From Cornus controversa (lineage: Eukaryota; Streptophyta; Magnoliopsida; Cornales; Cornaceae): a stretch of DNA of 64,000 nucleotides. Each line of letters starts with the position of its first letter. The stretch's first letter is position 1. The translations under genes and the position numbers were made by a program. The DNA is taken from the NCBI GenBank assembly GCA_026545225.1, contig CM048848.1, positions 15,427,353 through 15,491,352 of the forward strand, given 5' to 3'. The notes under the pieces were generated by a model. It saw only the letters and a list, made by a program, of their open reading frames with translations, was not told the origin of the DNA and did no database searches. Below, in pieces: positions 46,650 to 58,545 of the stretch.

Positions 46650-48411
46650 AGTGCTCACCGGAAAAGATACGGTGTTTCCAATAGGATGAACCAGAGAAAA
46701 GGAGGATAGAGACTGGAAATGGCGGAAGGTCAAGGACGAAGGGATGGACACACGCTTGAGACGCGTGGTTATGAGGGAAGAAGGGAGTGGGCATATGGGA
46801 TGACAAACCTTAACGAGCAAAAGTGGTGGGTGACAGCTGGGGAGCTACGTGTCAAAAAGGGGTTGGACCACAAAGATAAGGTTTCACGTGATCCTAAAGG
46901 GAACAATTTGAATTTGAACTCAAGTGGGCCTCTCCTTAACTCATGTAATTGATTTGGGCCGCTTACAAGCCCAAAAAATAAAGAGCATGGGGGTGGTAAC
47001 TTAAACCTAAATGGATTGGGCTTGAGGAAGGGACGATTGGGCCTTATTCCGAAAAAGCATATAAGGCCCAATGTTGGAATGCTCATGGATTAATGTTATT
47101 GGCCATCAAAGTTTGGACCAACAAAGCTTGGGTTTGAATTTATAAAAGGAGTCAACACTAAGTCTTATGGCCTAAATAACGATCGCACAAACAGATCCTA
47201 TCATAAGGCCTCACCTTTCCTACAGCGAATTTCTCAAAGTTTCGATGGCTTCCATGCCTCAATCGACAAAGTGGCGGTGCTGGAAAGGAGAAGTAAGGAT
47301 GCCGACGAGAACAAGGTGGTCTGGCGTGGGTTGCGGATGAAGCACAGAAATGGTGGAAATGACAAAAGCTTCGAAACCAAACGGGGCACAGGTGTTTGGC
47401 CCATCTCCAAGATGAAAAGTCGTGATCGCAACACGATTGCGATGGAGTCTCAATCCTTCTCTAAAAAATCTTTCATAGGTAAGTGACGGTCGAGAAAAGA
47501 AAAACATTAGTTGGTTTTGAAGCCGAGGTTAGAACAAGGACAGAAGAGCGACTCTGTGTAAGGTAAATCTGATCGCAGGAGGTCAACCCCTGTTTTTATA
47601 TTTTCTTCTACTTCTTCAAAGGTGAGGCTGGGAAAGGACATTGTTGATGATTGGTTGATTAATGGAGGAAGGAGTGGGATGGGTGTTGTATCAAGCCCTG
47701 TGTCGAGGCAGTTGTTGGCAGCAGAGAAGGTGGGTGGAGAGGACAAGCTATGGGATAATGATATTCAGGGTTTATCAATCAAGTTGGATATAACTTATGG
47801 AGGAATCATCCTGTGTATTGGGAAAGGGACTCAGTAAAGTCTTCAAAAAGAAGCTGCAACAACCTTAATGAGTGAGATGAAAATGCACAGTGGGGTGGAC
47901 TTAGGTGAGCTCGGGAATGAACTTACTTCAACAGATGCTGCTGAACCTGAAGTTGGAGATAGGTTTAATTCTGATTGGTGGGTTGGGGGGGGATGAGGCT
48001 GAGGGAGGTCTTCCTGCTGATCCATTCGATCTTAACCACACCAATGTGATTCGGACTGAAGAGGAAGGGGAAGGATGGGGTCTGACACACCCATTGGCAG
48101 CTATGGGCCCTGAAGAAGAAGGGGATTATGTGGGAGATCGAACTGTAAATGAAGTGGACAGTTGGTTGAGGAGTAATGTGGAGGAGATGGGTCAGTCTCG
48201 AGTTGACATATACAAGGGAGAATGAGAGGACCATGGGAATTTTTGGCGTTCTTGAGGGGAAACAGAAGATTGTTGACAGGAAGAAAAGCTCATCTTGGAA
48301 GAGAGAGAGAGAGCGCTTTGTAACCTTATTTCTTATGTCAAATATGAAGGAGTGGGTCAGAGAGGGGAAGGAGTCAAGGGGGGAGGAGGAGAAAGCCATC
48401 ATTTTCCTATG

Positions 48412-49445
48412 AAGATGCGTATAGTGTCATGAAATGTTCAGGGGATTAATGACCCAGGCAAGAGGAAGGTGGTGGTGAAGTTGGCTCTGCGCAAGTGGGG
48501 GGCTCAAGTGACTTGTCTTCAAGAAACCAAGTTGAGTAATGTGTCTAAGGAGATTGTGACAAGTGTCTGTGGTGGGCGATTCTTGGAGTGGGAGGCACTT
48601 GATGTTGTAGGGACGGCAGGAGGCATTTTGGTGGTATGGGACAAGAGATGGATGTCTAGAGTGAATGTGTGGAAGGGGAGATATTCGGTTTCTTGTTCCA
48701 ATTAGAAGAGGATGGAACCAAGTGGATGTTCTCTGAAGTGTATGATCCGGTGGAGGATGCAGAGAGGGGTGTGTTATGGGAGGAGCTGTCCGATGTTTGC
48801 AGGAGATGGGGGGTCCCGTGGTGTGTGGGGGGAGACTTAAACGTCGTTAGATCCCCGAACTTGAGGTCTTCGGGTGGGAGATGGACGGCTGCTATGACTT
48901 CTTTCTTGAAGTTTATTGATGATGAGGGATTGATTGACTTACCATTAGAAGGAACTCGCTTCACTTGGTCTAGTGGTAGAGCGACTCCAACATTTTCTCG
49001 TTTGGATCGGTTCCTGATCTCGGGAGATTGGGAGGAGAGATTCTCAGATGTGACTTAGGTGGCGCTGGCAAGGCTAATGTCCGATCATGTCCCGTTGTTA
49101 CTGGATTGTGGGGGCTTGAGGAGGAAAAAAATGCCTTTTAAGTTCGAGAATATGTGGCTTCGGGAAAAAGGGTTTAAGGAAACGGTGCAACGATAGTGGA
49201 TTGGCTATGAGGTCTTGGGCAACCCCAGCTTTGTGCTTGTGGGGAAACTACGTAGATTGAAGGAGGATCTTAAGAAGTGGAATAACGAGATGTTTGGTAA
49301 TCTTCAGTGGAGGAAGAACAGGATTGTGGGAGAAAGAGCAGATTTGGATAGGAAGGAGGGCTTGGAGGGTTTGGGGGAGGAGGAAAGGTCGAAATTAGAG
49401 GAGATTGCTATAATGGAAGAGATTTCGTGGAGACAAAAATCCTAG
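48412..49445 (+). pseudogene. L1 ORF2, endonuclease part
   Basis: ATG at 48412 reads MKMRIVS, then a TGA where Trp is expected (SWN), then NVQGINDPGKRK, VTCLQETKLS and GTAGGILVVWD. After a frameshift near 48670: VPWCVGGDLNVVRSPNL, GLIDLPLEGTRFTWSSGR and SRLDRFLIS, then stop, LMSDHVPLLLD. These are the apurinic endonuclease motifs (QETK, GDLN, SDH). Confidence 0.85.
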
Positions 49446-51100
49446 GCTTTGTGGCTAAAAGAGGGGGACAGAAATACGAGATTCTTTCATAGGGGCCAAT
49501 GCTCATAGGAGGGGAAACCACATCGGGAGTATCAGAGTAGATGAAACTGTGTTGAATAAAGAGGAAGAGGTGGCGAGAAGTGTGACTACATTCTATCAGC
49601 GGTTATATAGGGAGACTGTGAATTGGAGATCTCTTTTAGGAGGTTTGGAGTTTGACATGATTTCTGCGGAGGATAGGGATCGCTTGGAGAGGCCATTTGA
49701 GGAGGAAGAGGAGACTTTTGCTTTAAAGTGTTGCCAAGGAGATAAAGCCCTGGGTCCAGATGGTTTCTCTCTATGGCATTCTTTCATCATAATTGGGAGG
49801 TGGTGAAGAGGGATGTGTTGGCAACTATCCATGCTTTCCATTCTCATGGAAAGTTTGAGAAGTCTATGAATGCTACCTTCATTGCTTTGATTCCGAAGAA
49901 GGGAGGGGCCGATGACATTTGAGATTTTACACCCATTAGTTTGGTGGGGAGTATCTACAAGATCATTGCCAAAATTCTAGCGATTAAGTTGAAGGAAGTG
50001 ATATGATAGAATTATTTCTGAATCGCAAAATGCCTTGGTCGGAGGACGTCAAATTCTGGATTTAGTATTGGTGGCTAATGAGTGTGTGGATGCCTGATCT
50101 TGCACTGGTGATCCAGGGGTGGTTTGTAAACTTGATGTGGAGAAAGCGTATGACCACGTGAGTTGGGATTTCTTGATTTATGTTCTCGAGAGGATGGGGT
50201 TTGGGGAGAGATGAAGGGGCTGGATTAAATTTTGCATCTCCACGGAGAGATTATCAGTGTTGGTTAATGGTGTTCCTTCTGGTTTCTTTGGCAGCTCGAG
50301 AGGGTTAAGGCAGGGGTATCCGTTATCCCCTTCCCTATTCATCATTGTGATGGAGGCTTTCAGTAGGCTGATGAGGAGAGCTTGTGAGCTGGGCTTCTAC
50401 AAAGGTTTCAAGGTGGGGAGGAATCCTACTTGTCAAATGGAGATTTCTCATTTGCTCCTTGCAGACGACACTATTGTGTTTTGTAATGCAGGGATGAGGG
50501 AAAAGTGAGATTGCTCCTGTGGGGGAGGTGGAGGAGATTGACCTTTTGGCAAATATCTTGGGATGTAAAGTGACCTCTTTTCCCTTGACTTATTTGGGAC
50601 TACAGCTCGGTGTTCAGGCGCGGAGAGCCTCTTCTTGGGATCTTATTGTTCAACGATTTGAGAGGCGGTTAGCTGGGTGGAAGAAACAATACTTATTGAA
50701 AGGGGGTAGGTTGACTTTGATTAAGAGCACGCTTTCAAGCCTTCCTACCTACTTCATGTCCTTATTTCCATTGTTGGCTTCTATGCTGAAGAGCCTGGAG
50801 AGATTACAGGGGAACTTTCTATGGGGTGGCTGGGGGAGGAGCCTAAATATCATCTAGTGAGATGGGGGCAGATTTGTAAACCCATCCAGAGGAGAGGGTT
50901 AGGGGTGCAGAAATTGAACTTATTCAATAAAGCTTTATTGGGTAAGTGGCTTTGGCGGTTTGGGACAGAGAAAGATAGGCTTTGGAGGCGGGATATATGT
51001 CTCAAATACGGAGAGGATAGAGGGGGGTGGTGCTCGCTGATGTTGAGGTCACCAGTTGTTATAGAGGTACATTGCAAAGGGCTGGAATGAGTTCTCTAAG
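49446..51100 (+). pseudogene. L1 ORF2, reverse transcriptase part
   Basis: Across frames: [124 protein letters not shown] (catalytic ADD), TYLGLQLG and [20 protein letters not shown]. At least seven stops or shifts. Confidence 0.9.
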
Positions 51101-51932
51101 CATATTCGTTTTAGGGTGAGGGATGGACGGTTTGTAAGATTCTGAACTGACCATTGGTGTGGTGAGAGATCGATTGAGAGTACCTACCCGAGACTTGCCA
51201 GAATTGCGATTGACAGACAGGTAATGGTCGCTAAGTGCTATCAGCTTGACAGCGGACGACTGGTTTGGGATGTCCAGTTTGACAGATTTATGCACAATTG
51301 GGAAATTGAGGAGATGACGGAGTTTTTGGCCCTACTCTACGGACAGGCCATTTCTGAGGAGGGGTGCGATGAGCTGATTTGGATTGGTACGAGCCATGGG
51401 AGATTTGAGGTCCAGTCATTCTATCAAAGGTTGTTGGACTCTCACGAGCCTTCCTTCCCCTGGAAAGGCATTTGGCGCTCTAGAGCTCCTTTGAAGGTGG
51501 CTTTCTTTGTGTGGGCAGCATCCATGGGGAAGATCTTGACCATTGATAACCTTAGAAAGAGAGAACACATTTTGGCAAATTGGTGTTGTATGTGTAAACG
51601 GGCGGAGGAATCCGTAGATCATCTTCTTCTTCATTGTCCTAGAGCTAGAGAGGGATGGGATTTGTTTTGTGTTATTTTTGGAGTGCAGTGGGTCATGCCT
51701 AATTCTGTGGCGAGTTGCATTACAGCTTGGGATGGGTTCCGGGTGTGGTATGATGCTAAACATGTATAGAGGGTTGCTCCTCATTGCTTATGGTGGGCTT
51801 TATGGAATGAGAGCAACAAGAGATCCTTTGAAGATAAAGAACATCCCAGGGGAGGTTTTAGATACTTCGTTCTTTGTTCCTTATACTTTTGGTCTAATGG
51901 ATCCTTTTGTAATTCTTCAGAGACCCTTTTGA
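51101..51932 (+). pseudogene. L1 ORF2 C-terminal zf-RVT region
   Basis: Frame at 51224-51769 reads VKSF-like VQSFYQRLLDSHEPSFPWKG, IWRSRAPLKVAFFVWAASMG, KILTIDNLRKRE and CCMCKRAEESVDHLLLHC, the CxxC..HxxxHC zinc motif of plant L1 elements, then AREGWDLFCVIFGVQWVMP. It is followed by the 3' UTR and TAA tail. Confidence 0.88.
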
Positions 51933-52035
51933 TTTTTGTGGATAGTTTAAGGCTCTGATTTTGTGTTGTTCCTTGGGATGCATCCCTCGTTTGGGCGCTT
52001 TTAATGAAATCTTGTCATATTAATAATAATAATAA

Positions 52036-52190
52036 TAAGTAGGTCTAAAACTGAATATATGAAATGTAACTTTGGCAAAATTAGAAACATAACTAGTCGT
52101 ATAATGAAGCATTAGAGTCGAGATATACCAAAAGGGAAACAATTTCGTTACCTAGACTAGATAATTCACAAAGAGGGAGAAATTGAAAAT
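52036..52190 (+). pseudogene. RTE-type LINE RT, right part
   Basis: AAGTAGGTCTAAAACTGAAT onward reads SRSKTEYMKCNFGKIRN, then IPKGKQFRYLD and IHKEGEIEN. It continues the RTE frame broken at 45680. It ends where an antisense L1 tail begins (about 52193). Confidence 0.75.
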
Positions 52191-52192
52191 GT

Positions 52193-52900
52193 TTTTTTGA
52201 TAAGTAAGCATTGAAGAGCGCCCAAAGGAGGGAGCGCGTCCTAGAACAACTGCACAAAAATTATAGCCTCAAGCTATCCACAAAAGACAAAAAAAAAAAA
52301 AAAAAAAAAACTCCATAGATTTACAATTAGAACCCAGAACCCAAAAGAACAGAGAACTAAGAATAGAATTATCTAAACACCCCCTAAAGGAGACTCCACC
52401 CCATCAAAGGATTTCTTATTCATCTCCTTCTGTAAGGCTCACCACAAGCATAGGGGGGGCTCTCCTCCACGCTTCTCTAACTTGGGGATGCACATGACAA
52501 CCTCCCTAAATGTCAATCAAGCTCACCTCGGACTTTGGCAAGACCCATTGAATCCCAAAAAATGGCACATAGCAAATATCCCAACCATCCCTAGCTCTGG
52601 GGCAATGAAGAAGAAGATGATCAACTAACTCTTCGGCCATTTTACACATACAACACCAATTGATAATAATCTGACGTCACCTTCTTAGATTGTCAATCAT
52701 CAAAATCCTCCCTAGAGCAGTTCTCCAACCAAAAAAGGCCACCTTGAGGGGGGCTCACGAACACCAAATTCCTTCCCAAGGAAAGGACATCCCCTAAGCA
52801 TTCATCAAACGGCAATAGAATGAGCAGACCTCAAATCTCCCATGGCTCGTAGCAACCCAGAGCCATGTTAATCATAGAATTAAAGCAAGATACGTTCAAT
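52193..52900 (-). mobile_element. 5'-truncated L1 3' end (antisense copy 1)
   Basis: The - strand ends in a short A run at 52194-52200. It contains a zf-RVT-like region (WCCMCKMAEE-type text at about 52640, a PLKVAFFG-type block at about 52740). An A run of about 23 lies at 52290-52312. Confidence 0.7.
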
Positions 52901-53390
52901 GGAGGAGTGCCTCAAGTATACTATATGATCGACCAAGTGTATGGAATTTGAGGGCCAAGGAGGGTTTCTTCCCCTTCACATGATCTTCTATTCCTCTCCC
53001 GCCATAGGCTCCACCAAAGGAAAAGGGGGGCAACAAACCAAGCTTCAAGCATACTCCTCGTAGAAAGAGGAATGACCCAACTCACACCGAAAAGGGCACT
53101 AAACATATCTATCCCTCCCTAGCCACTGGACAATGCAAGAGGAGATGATTCACCGACTCCTCATCCCTCTTGCACATACAACACCAGCTAACAATAATCA
53201 GTCGTATCCATCTCACGTTATCGATCATTAGAATCCTCCCCAAGACTGCCATCCATCTGGAAAAAAAACCACCTTTGGCGGGACTTTAGAATACCAAATA
53301 GCTTTCCAAGGAAATGAAAGGTCCTTCACATCTACCAGTCTCCTATAGAAGGAGCAGACCTCAAACTGCTGCCTATACAGTAAACTGCTG
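52901..53390 (-). mobile_element. 5'-truncated L1 3' end (antisense copy 2)
   Basis: The - strand reads [40 protein letters not shown], and further upstream zf-RVT text paralogous to 52560-52860. It is a second, similar copy abutting copy 1, giving a tandem of L1 tails. Confidence 0.7.
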
Positions 53391-53465
53391 CTTATACAGA
53401 TCCACTCGTCCTTCCCCGCTCCACCAAATTGCTGCCTATACAGTACAGCCAGGAACTGTATAAAA
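53373..53465. repeat. Short repeats of TGCTGCCTATACAGT
   Basis: AACTGCTGCCTATACAGTA at about 53374, a variant with CTTATACAG at about 53390, and TTGCTGCCTATACAGTACAG at about 53429. Confidence 0.8.
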
Positions 53466-53720
53466 TCCTTGCTTTCAAATAATATGTTTGATGGCTATAT
53501 GATTATTGCATAATGAATTGAGTAGTTTTATCATTTTACGATTATTGTTTCAATTTATACTTTATATTATTGGTAATTTAGTTAAAATTTAAAAGTTAGC
53601 TAAACTCAGTTACTCAAGCAATTAAGACCCATTCACTCCTCTTCTAGGTCTAGCTCAACGACCTTGCACTAACTCTACATGAGAGCCTTGGGTTACGGTC
53701 CTAGACTTGTCATGTTGCTC
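53466..53720 (+). mobile_element. Copia LTR end / primer junction remnant
   Basis: CATTCACTCCTCTTCTAGGT followed by ATGAGAGCC resembles the junction at 38890-38960. No coding. Confidence 0.4.
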
Positions 53721-54638
53721 CAAAGAGCTGGCCTACAAGCAATGGAAACAGCTTAAACTTTTTGAGACTACTATCTGAACAGTATTTTGCATTTCTGTCA
53801 ATCATTCATAAACAATCTCACCAAAATACTTGTCTGCAAGCCAGGTAAATATCATGTGGCAATATTACAACAAGCCTCATTCACAATTGTACTCTTTGTG
53901 CTCACTAAATTGAACAAGGATGTCAATAAAATGAGACGAAGCAGAAAACCATTCCTACACACCCCATGCAAGTACCCTGCATGACATGCTTTTATGGACG
54001 TATAAGCACAGAGTTTAGATTTCTTTTGTTAGATATCATCAAAATTCATGGTCGTGAGTAACAAAAATTCAATTATCCATATATCCCTTAGGAACAAGTA
54101 CCTTATCACCCACCATCACCATCATCATCCTTGCCTTAATCTCGTATGAATGGGATCGGCCACATGAATTCTCACCAATTGAATGAGAATTCATCAAGAA
54201 GATTTGAATAAGTTTTTCAGTCGGTATAGTCTACCTAACACAAACCCACCTCCTTTTCACATCCGGCCTTGGCTACCAGCAATGGGAGAGTCAAGAATTC
54301 GAGAAGGTATCCATCACTAAACCAACTTGGCAGCCAAGGACAAAAACATGTCCTTGTAGCACAACTAAAGAGGAATGCTCAAGCTGATTTTACCACACAA
54401 ACAAGAAACAAATCAGCCAGCGCAAACCAAACACCACCCGCACACCAACACATACAACTGTGCAAGAACCACACCCAATGATTTGCAAAGGCCATATAAA
54501 AACCATGTCAGACAGTAACAACGTCTAATCCATGCATATTATTGTAGTAGCTCAAGCACAAGAACAAGTTATCATGGAAATTAAAAAGGAAAAATGAAAA
54601 CTGCATTACCCAAGGAAAGAAGGTTCAAGAAAAACTTA
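53721..54638. other. Intron sequence, no feature seen
   Basis: Ordinary AT-rich intron up to the donor of the upstream helicase exon. Short frames only. Confidence 0.5.
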
Positions 54639-54639
54639 C

Positions 54640-54858
54640 AGTGCATGTACGACAGATAGTCGAAGTTTCTAAAAGTTTCAATAAGTTGATCAGCATATCC
54701 CTCGGGAGTCTTTTTGCCATCTCCACGGAAACCCTTTTGACGGAGTCAGAATTGAATCCTTTGACAAGTAATGGGTGGTCACAAGCCTGGCGAAGGCGCA
54801 GAAGCATCAATAGGATATTTGCATAATTTTGATTCAAGGTACCAGCGTCAGCATATGC
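54640..54858 (-). CDS. CHR28: RING/SNF2 helicase, exon entering the RING
   Basis: 73 codons, phase 0: acceptor CTCTTGCAG (54859-54867), donor ACT|GTAAGT. Encodes AYADAGTLNQNYANILLMLL, RLRQACDHPLLVKG, a variable stretch, then LPRDMLINLLKLLETSTICR and TCT. LRLRQACDHPLL is a signature of Rad5/Rad16-type SNF2 proteins, and ICRTC is the first Cys pair of the RING finger. Exons encoding SNF2 motifs I-III must lie beyond the window. Confidence 0.95.
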
Positions 54859-56479
54859 CTGCAAGAGGAAGATACATAAATTCATAATACATAACACCGA
54901 AGATCACAGAAAACAGATAAACCTACATTTGATCCTCAACAATTTTCACAACCATACTCAGAACGTTGAATATAATTCTTACAGTTAAACTAAGAAAGAA
55001 AATACAGGACACTCATATTCTCATCAACATGTTTGAGCTATCATTTAACAGATGTCATTGTTGTTTTTAAACATACAATTTATAAATTTTACCCTCAGTC
55101 AATAATTAGACAAAAAATCAAGGAAAGATATACAAGTTAAAAAGAAAAAAGAAAGAATTCACAACACACTTGAAAAGATGAATATAAGGCCACAGGCACG
55201 TAGCCATGATTGTTAATTATTATAGGGTTGACTCTCATGTTTGTTAATGATGTGGTATGTGAAGGTCCTTCATTTGCAAAATTGAAAACATCCTATACAC
55301 ATCTTGGCTCAATTCTCAGGCTTTTAACCGCCAGTAGAAGTTTAAAATTCGCATTCTAAAGAAATCAAAGTCAGCAACATATTGATTCCATAGTCAGGTC
55401 AAGAACAATTCTAACTAAAAGAAGAAAAATAAAACAATATTGTAAAAAACAAGTAATTCTTCCAATGTTAGAACACTAAGCCAATCAAAAATTCCTTGGA
55501 AAACTGGCAAACTTACGTTCTTTCCCTATTCATGGTTCCTCGTTGCCTCGAATGGTAAAAAGAGTCTAGAGGGGCATCTTGTTACCAGAGGAAAAACTGA
55601 ACTTAAGTATCATCAAGCGAAGTTTGATGACACATTTGTACAAGTTGGGAAGAAGATGTTGTAGAGATGGCAGACTTTTTCGGGATGGACTGAAGGAGTT
55701 TAGATATCATCTGGGACACTGCTTGGTGCAATCTGAGGGTTCATCAATAAGAATATTATCTATAATAAAACATTTTCTGAAAAATGGTTGTGGAGATTTG
55801 CCACTTGAACAGAGAACTTTTGGCAGAATAATCTTCGAGTACTGTGCTCAATGAAAAACAAAATTTAAAGAAATGAAAAATCTTAGACATTTATTCTTAC
55901 AGATAGGGCCCACTTGGAACTTGTATTATCTAGTTGGCTCCTATTTTATATTTAGCTTAGGTTAGGAAACTGTCAGATTTCTAATGATTTCTGCTTCTCC
56001 TGTTTTAGAGGTAGGGTATTTCAGTTTTATCCAGATTATCTGTGCTTTGTCGTCTTTGAGTCGTCTGTTGAGTTGAATTATGAAACTGGATCTTTATTCC
56101 TTGACTTAGTAGGTCGACATGGATCTTAACTTCTAAATATTGCATCCCAAGACATTTTAGAGATAGATTTACTATGTATATATAGTTACGTAATGCTTAC
56201 AGTCCAGTAGAGATCAGAAATAATACAAAAACTACTTTTGAAACTCTTCTGTAACTGCGTGATGTAATTTTAGGTTTCTAGCCCTATATGCAATGACTAG
56301 AAGGATCTAGATGTGACGCCAAGCTTCTTCTACTTTTTCTTATTCTTTTTTTTTTTTTACCTAGACTTTTCTAAAACTCCACAAAAAGATTTGACTACCC
56401 ACCTTTTCTATCCTAAACAATCCTACACCCTTCATCATTCAACCCAACACTTTGAAACTACAAAATCAGCCCCTAATTA
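54859..56479 (-). other. Helicase intron, proximal part, no gene seen
   Basis: AT-rich. A + strand frame at 55579-55854 (starting MLPEEKLNLSIIKRSL) has no recognisable domain. No helicase exon was found between 54859 and 64000, so this intron is at least 9.1 kb. Confidence 0.5.
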
Positions 56480-56487
56480 CAGCTCAT

Positions 56488-56720
56488 CTAGGAAGCATGG
56501 ATACGGGTACGCAACACGGATACGACACAATATGGGTACGGCAATACGGAAAATCTCAAAAATATAGGATACGTGTTAGAAATAAAAAATATATATTTTA
56601 AAATTATGGATACGTTTAGGAAATATCGGACGCATATCCGGGAGTATCCAAAAAGTATTAATATCCGATCCAGACATGATACGGGTACATTACTCATATA
56701 GAAGTATCTGCGCTTCCAAG
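56488..56720. mobile_element. hAT-type MITE (CTAGGAAGC termini), 233 bp
   Basis: Termini CTAGGAAGCATGGATACGG and (reverse complement of the right end) CTTGGAAGCGCAGATA. Flanking octamers CAGCTCAT (56480-56487) and CTGCTCAT (56721-56728) match at 7 of 8. Inside are repeated GATACGGGTACG motifs. It is the same family as 62753-63267. Confidence 0.8.
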
Positions 56721-57034
56721 CTGCTCATGGATATTGTTTATGGCCACATAACTTTGCCCTCCTTGCATAATTAAAGCCTCAAAACCCTACCCCTTTTTAC
56801 ACCTTAACAAAGTATAAATCGCTATTTTGCATGAACCTCTTATCATAAAAAATAAAATAAAATATTTTATCAGCCCGAATATTTAGCACTGCCTGGAATC
56901 AGTTTTCATGTACAACTTGTTAAGAGTGTTCACACGAACTTGCCATCTATTACGATGTCGTTTTAAAAGACTCTTTCTAGAGTCATATAGGATTGCTATG
57001 ATAAGGATACTATTGTAGCATATTATTTCTAGTC

Positions 57035-57406
57035 CATAGTTGTTAAAGGCTCAAGGCGCACTAAGGCGCAAATTGAATTTTTTTTAAAAAATATTACATT
57101 TTGTAGTGAGTGAGTGAAACAATGAAGAACAACTATAATTGAGAGCAAATAAAAAGCATATTCATGGCAATTAACAACAAATGACACAGAAAAACAGATT
57201 CCGAAGTGAATGAAACAAGTTCTGCAGGTGCGCCTCGCACCTCAGGCGCGCCTTGGGCCTTGCGCCTCAGCTGCGCCTCTCGCCTCAGTGCTTGAGGCGC
57301 GCGCCTCTTTCAAAGTGCCTCGTCTGGGCATACCCTAGGCACAGAGGTTGCGCCTCGCTGCGCCCCCCGCCTCAGGCCCGCACCTCGCGCGCCTTTGACA
57401 ACTATG
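57035..57406. mobile_element. hAT-type MITE (CATAGTTGTYAAAGGC termini), 372 bp
   Basis: Termini CATAGTTGTTAAAGGC and (reverse complement) CATAGTTGTCAAAGGCGCGC. Target duplication TTCTAGTC / TTCCAGTC (57027-57034, 57407-57414; 7 of 8). The right half is very GC-rich with GCGCCTCAGGC-type repeats. The termini match the left end of the hAT transposon at 61492. Confidence 0.85.
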
Positions 57407-57479
57407 TTCCAGTCCATCATGGATATGGTGGTTTGGGATGTTAGGTTCCATAGGGTAGCGCATTATAGGGTAATAGGCA

Positions 57480-58545
57480 ACAGGAAGCCTATGATGCCCC
57501 CACTTCGATCGGGGGTATAAGAGGTGAGTAGGTATACGTTGCGCTGGGCGCACCATGCACATACCGCGTGTAATGCACCAACAGCCTAGATGCGCTTAGT
57601 GTATGCGCATCGGGCGCACCCAATATCTATTCATAAGAGGGGATGCCTCCTACTTGTATAGACGCATTTTGAAAACCATGAGCACCAAAAGGGTACATAG
57701 CAGTCAATATCTACACAGTGTGGGGCAAGTCCTAACAGATGGCCAAACCTCGACTAGAATATGCGGGGAGCATGCACAAGTCCATGAGGGTCAGACTAGG
57801 GCGGATGTTGGGTCCCAAGAGGAGGTGATTATGACGTCTCACATCATCTGGGAAGGAATAACTAGAAGTTACTGGCACTTATAAGGAATGATATCTCCTA
57901 CCTGTGTAGACGTGTATCCACACAACGTGGGGCGAGTCCTGACAGATAGTATCAGAGTCAATCCCCAGCCGAAAATGGGATGAACATGCACAAGCCCACG
58001 AGGGTCAAGCAAGAAAAGACATCGGGTTCCAAGAGGGGACGATTGCGATGCCCACATCACCGGGGGGAGAAGTTGTTGTCACTTATAAGGGGGGATGCCT
58101 CCTACTTGTGTATACGCGTTTTGAAAACCTTGAGCGCCAAGATGGTGCACAGTGGACAATATCTACACATTGTGAAGTGGGTCTTGACAGATGGTATCAA
58201 AGCCAATCCCTGGCTGGAATATAAAGGGATCATAAACAAGCTCACAAGGGTCAGGCCAACGAGGATGCTAGTTCCCGAGAGGGGGGAGGGGGGTGTGATT
58301 GTGGCGTCCCACATCGCTTGCGAGGGAGAGGTTGCTAGCAATCTGTCAAGACCAGATATTGTTCGCTTTGCACCCTTTTGGTGCTTGCAATTTTCAAATC
58401 ACGTCTTCGCAAGTAAGAGGCATCCTCCCTTACAAGTGCCAGCAACTTCTCTCGTAGGAGGCATCCTCCCTTACCAGTGCCAACAACTTCTCTCCCCCCC
58501 TCCAGGCGATGTGGGATGTCACATAGCCACAATATGCTTTGTCTG
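57480..58545. repeat. Direct and inverted repeat block
   Basis: A unit containing ATAAGGGGGGATGCCTCCTA, ACGCGTTTTGAAAACC, CAATATCTACACA and later TCCCACATC occurs three times in the + direction (about 57630-57880, 57881-58084 with a deletion, 58085-58340). It occurs once inverted at about 58345-58540 (AGGCATCCTCCCTTAC, GCGATGTGGGATGTCAC). Within the inverted arm a 45-bp piece is itself duplicated. This text is familiar from plant LTR repeats, but I cannot name the family. The frames over it are non-coding. Confidence 0.7.

Larger units (their letters stand above)
45870..52033 (+). mobile_element. L1-type LINE, about 6.2 kb, nearly full length
   Basis: Contains ORF1 (DUF4283-like), ORF2 with endonuclease, RT and a C-terminal zf-RVT region, and a (TAA)n tail at 52020-52036. 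AATAAGTAGG before it (45860-45869) and after or overlapping its tail (52034-52043) is a likely target duplication. It is antisense to the helicase gene in whose intron it sits. Both ORFs have stops and frameshifts. Confidence 0.85.
43755..54639 (-). other. 10.9-kb helicase intron splitting the RING finger
   Basis: Donor ATGCACT|GTAAGT at 54639 and acceptor TTTTTCAG at 43755 on the - strand. The exon before it ends ICRTCT and the one after starts DPPEDA, so the first Cys pair of the RING is separated from the remaining ligands. The intron holds an RTE LINE, a hAT-like element, an LTR, an L1 LINE and antisense L1 ends. Confidence 0.88.

Noticed and set aside
46142-46820. Antisense Ser/Pro-rich frames over L1 ORF1
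   Set aside because: Shadows of the real ORF1-like frame; composition mirrors the + strand codons.
47965-48402. Long open frame antisense to the L1 linker region
   Set aside because: A shadow of the purine-rich + strand ORF1/linker; no domain.
55579-55854. Possible additional exon or gene (91 codons, + strand)
   Set aside because: No recognisable domain, wrong strand for the helicase, and no splice context; kept only as a note.
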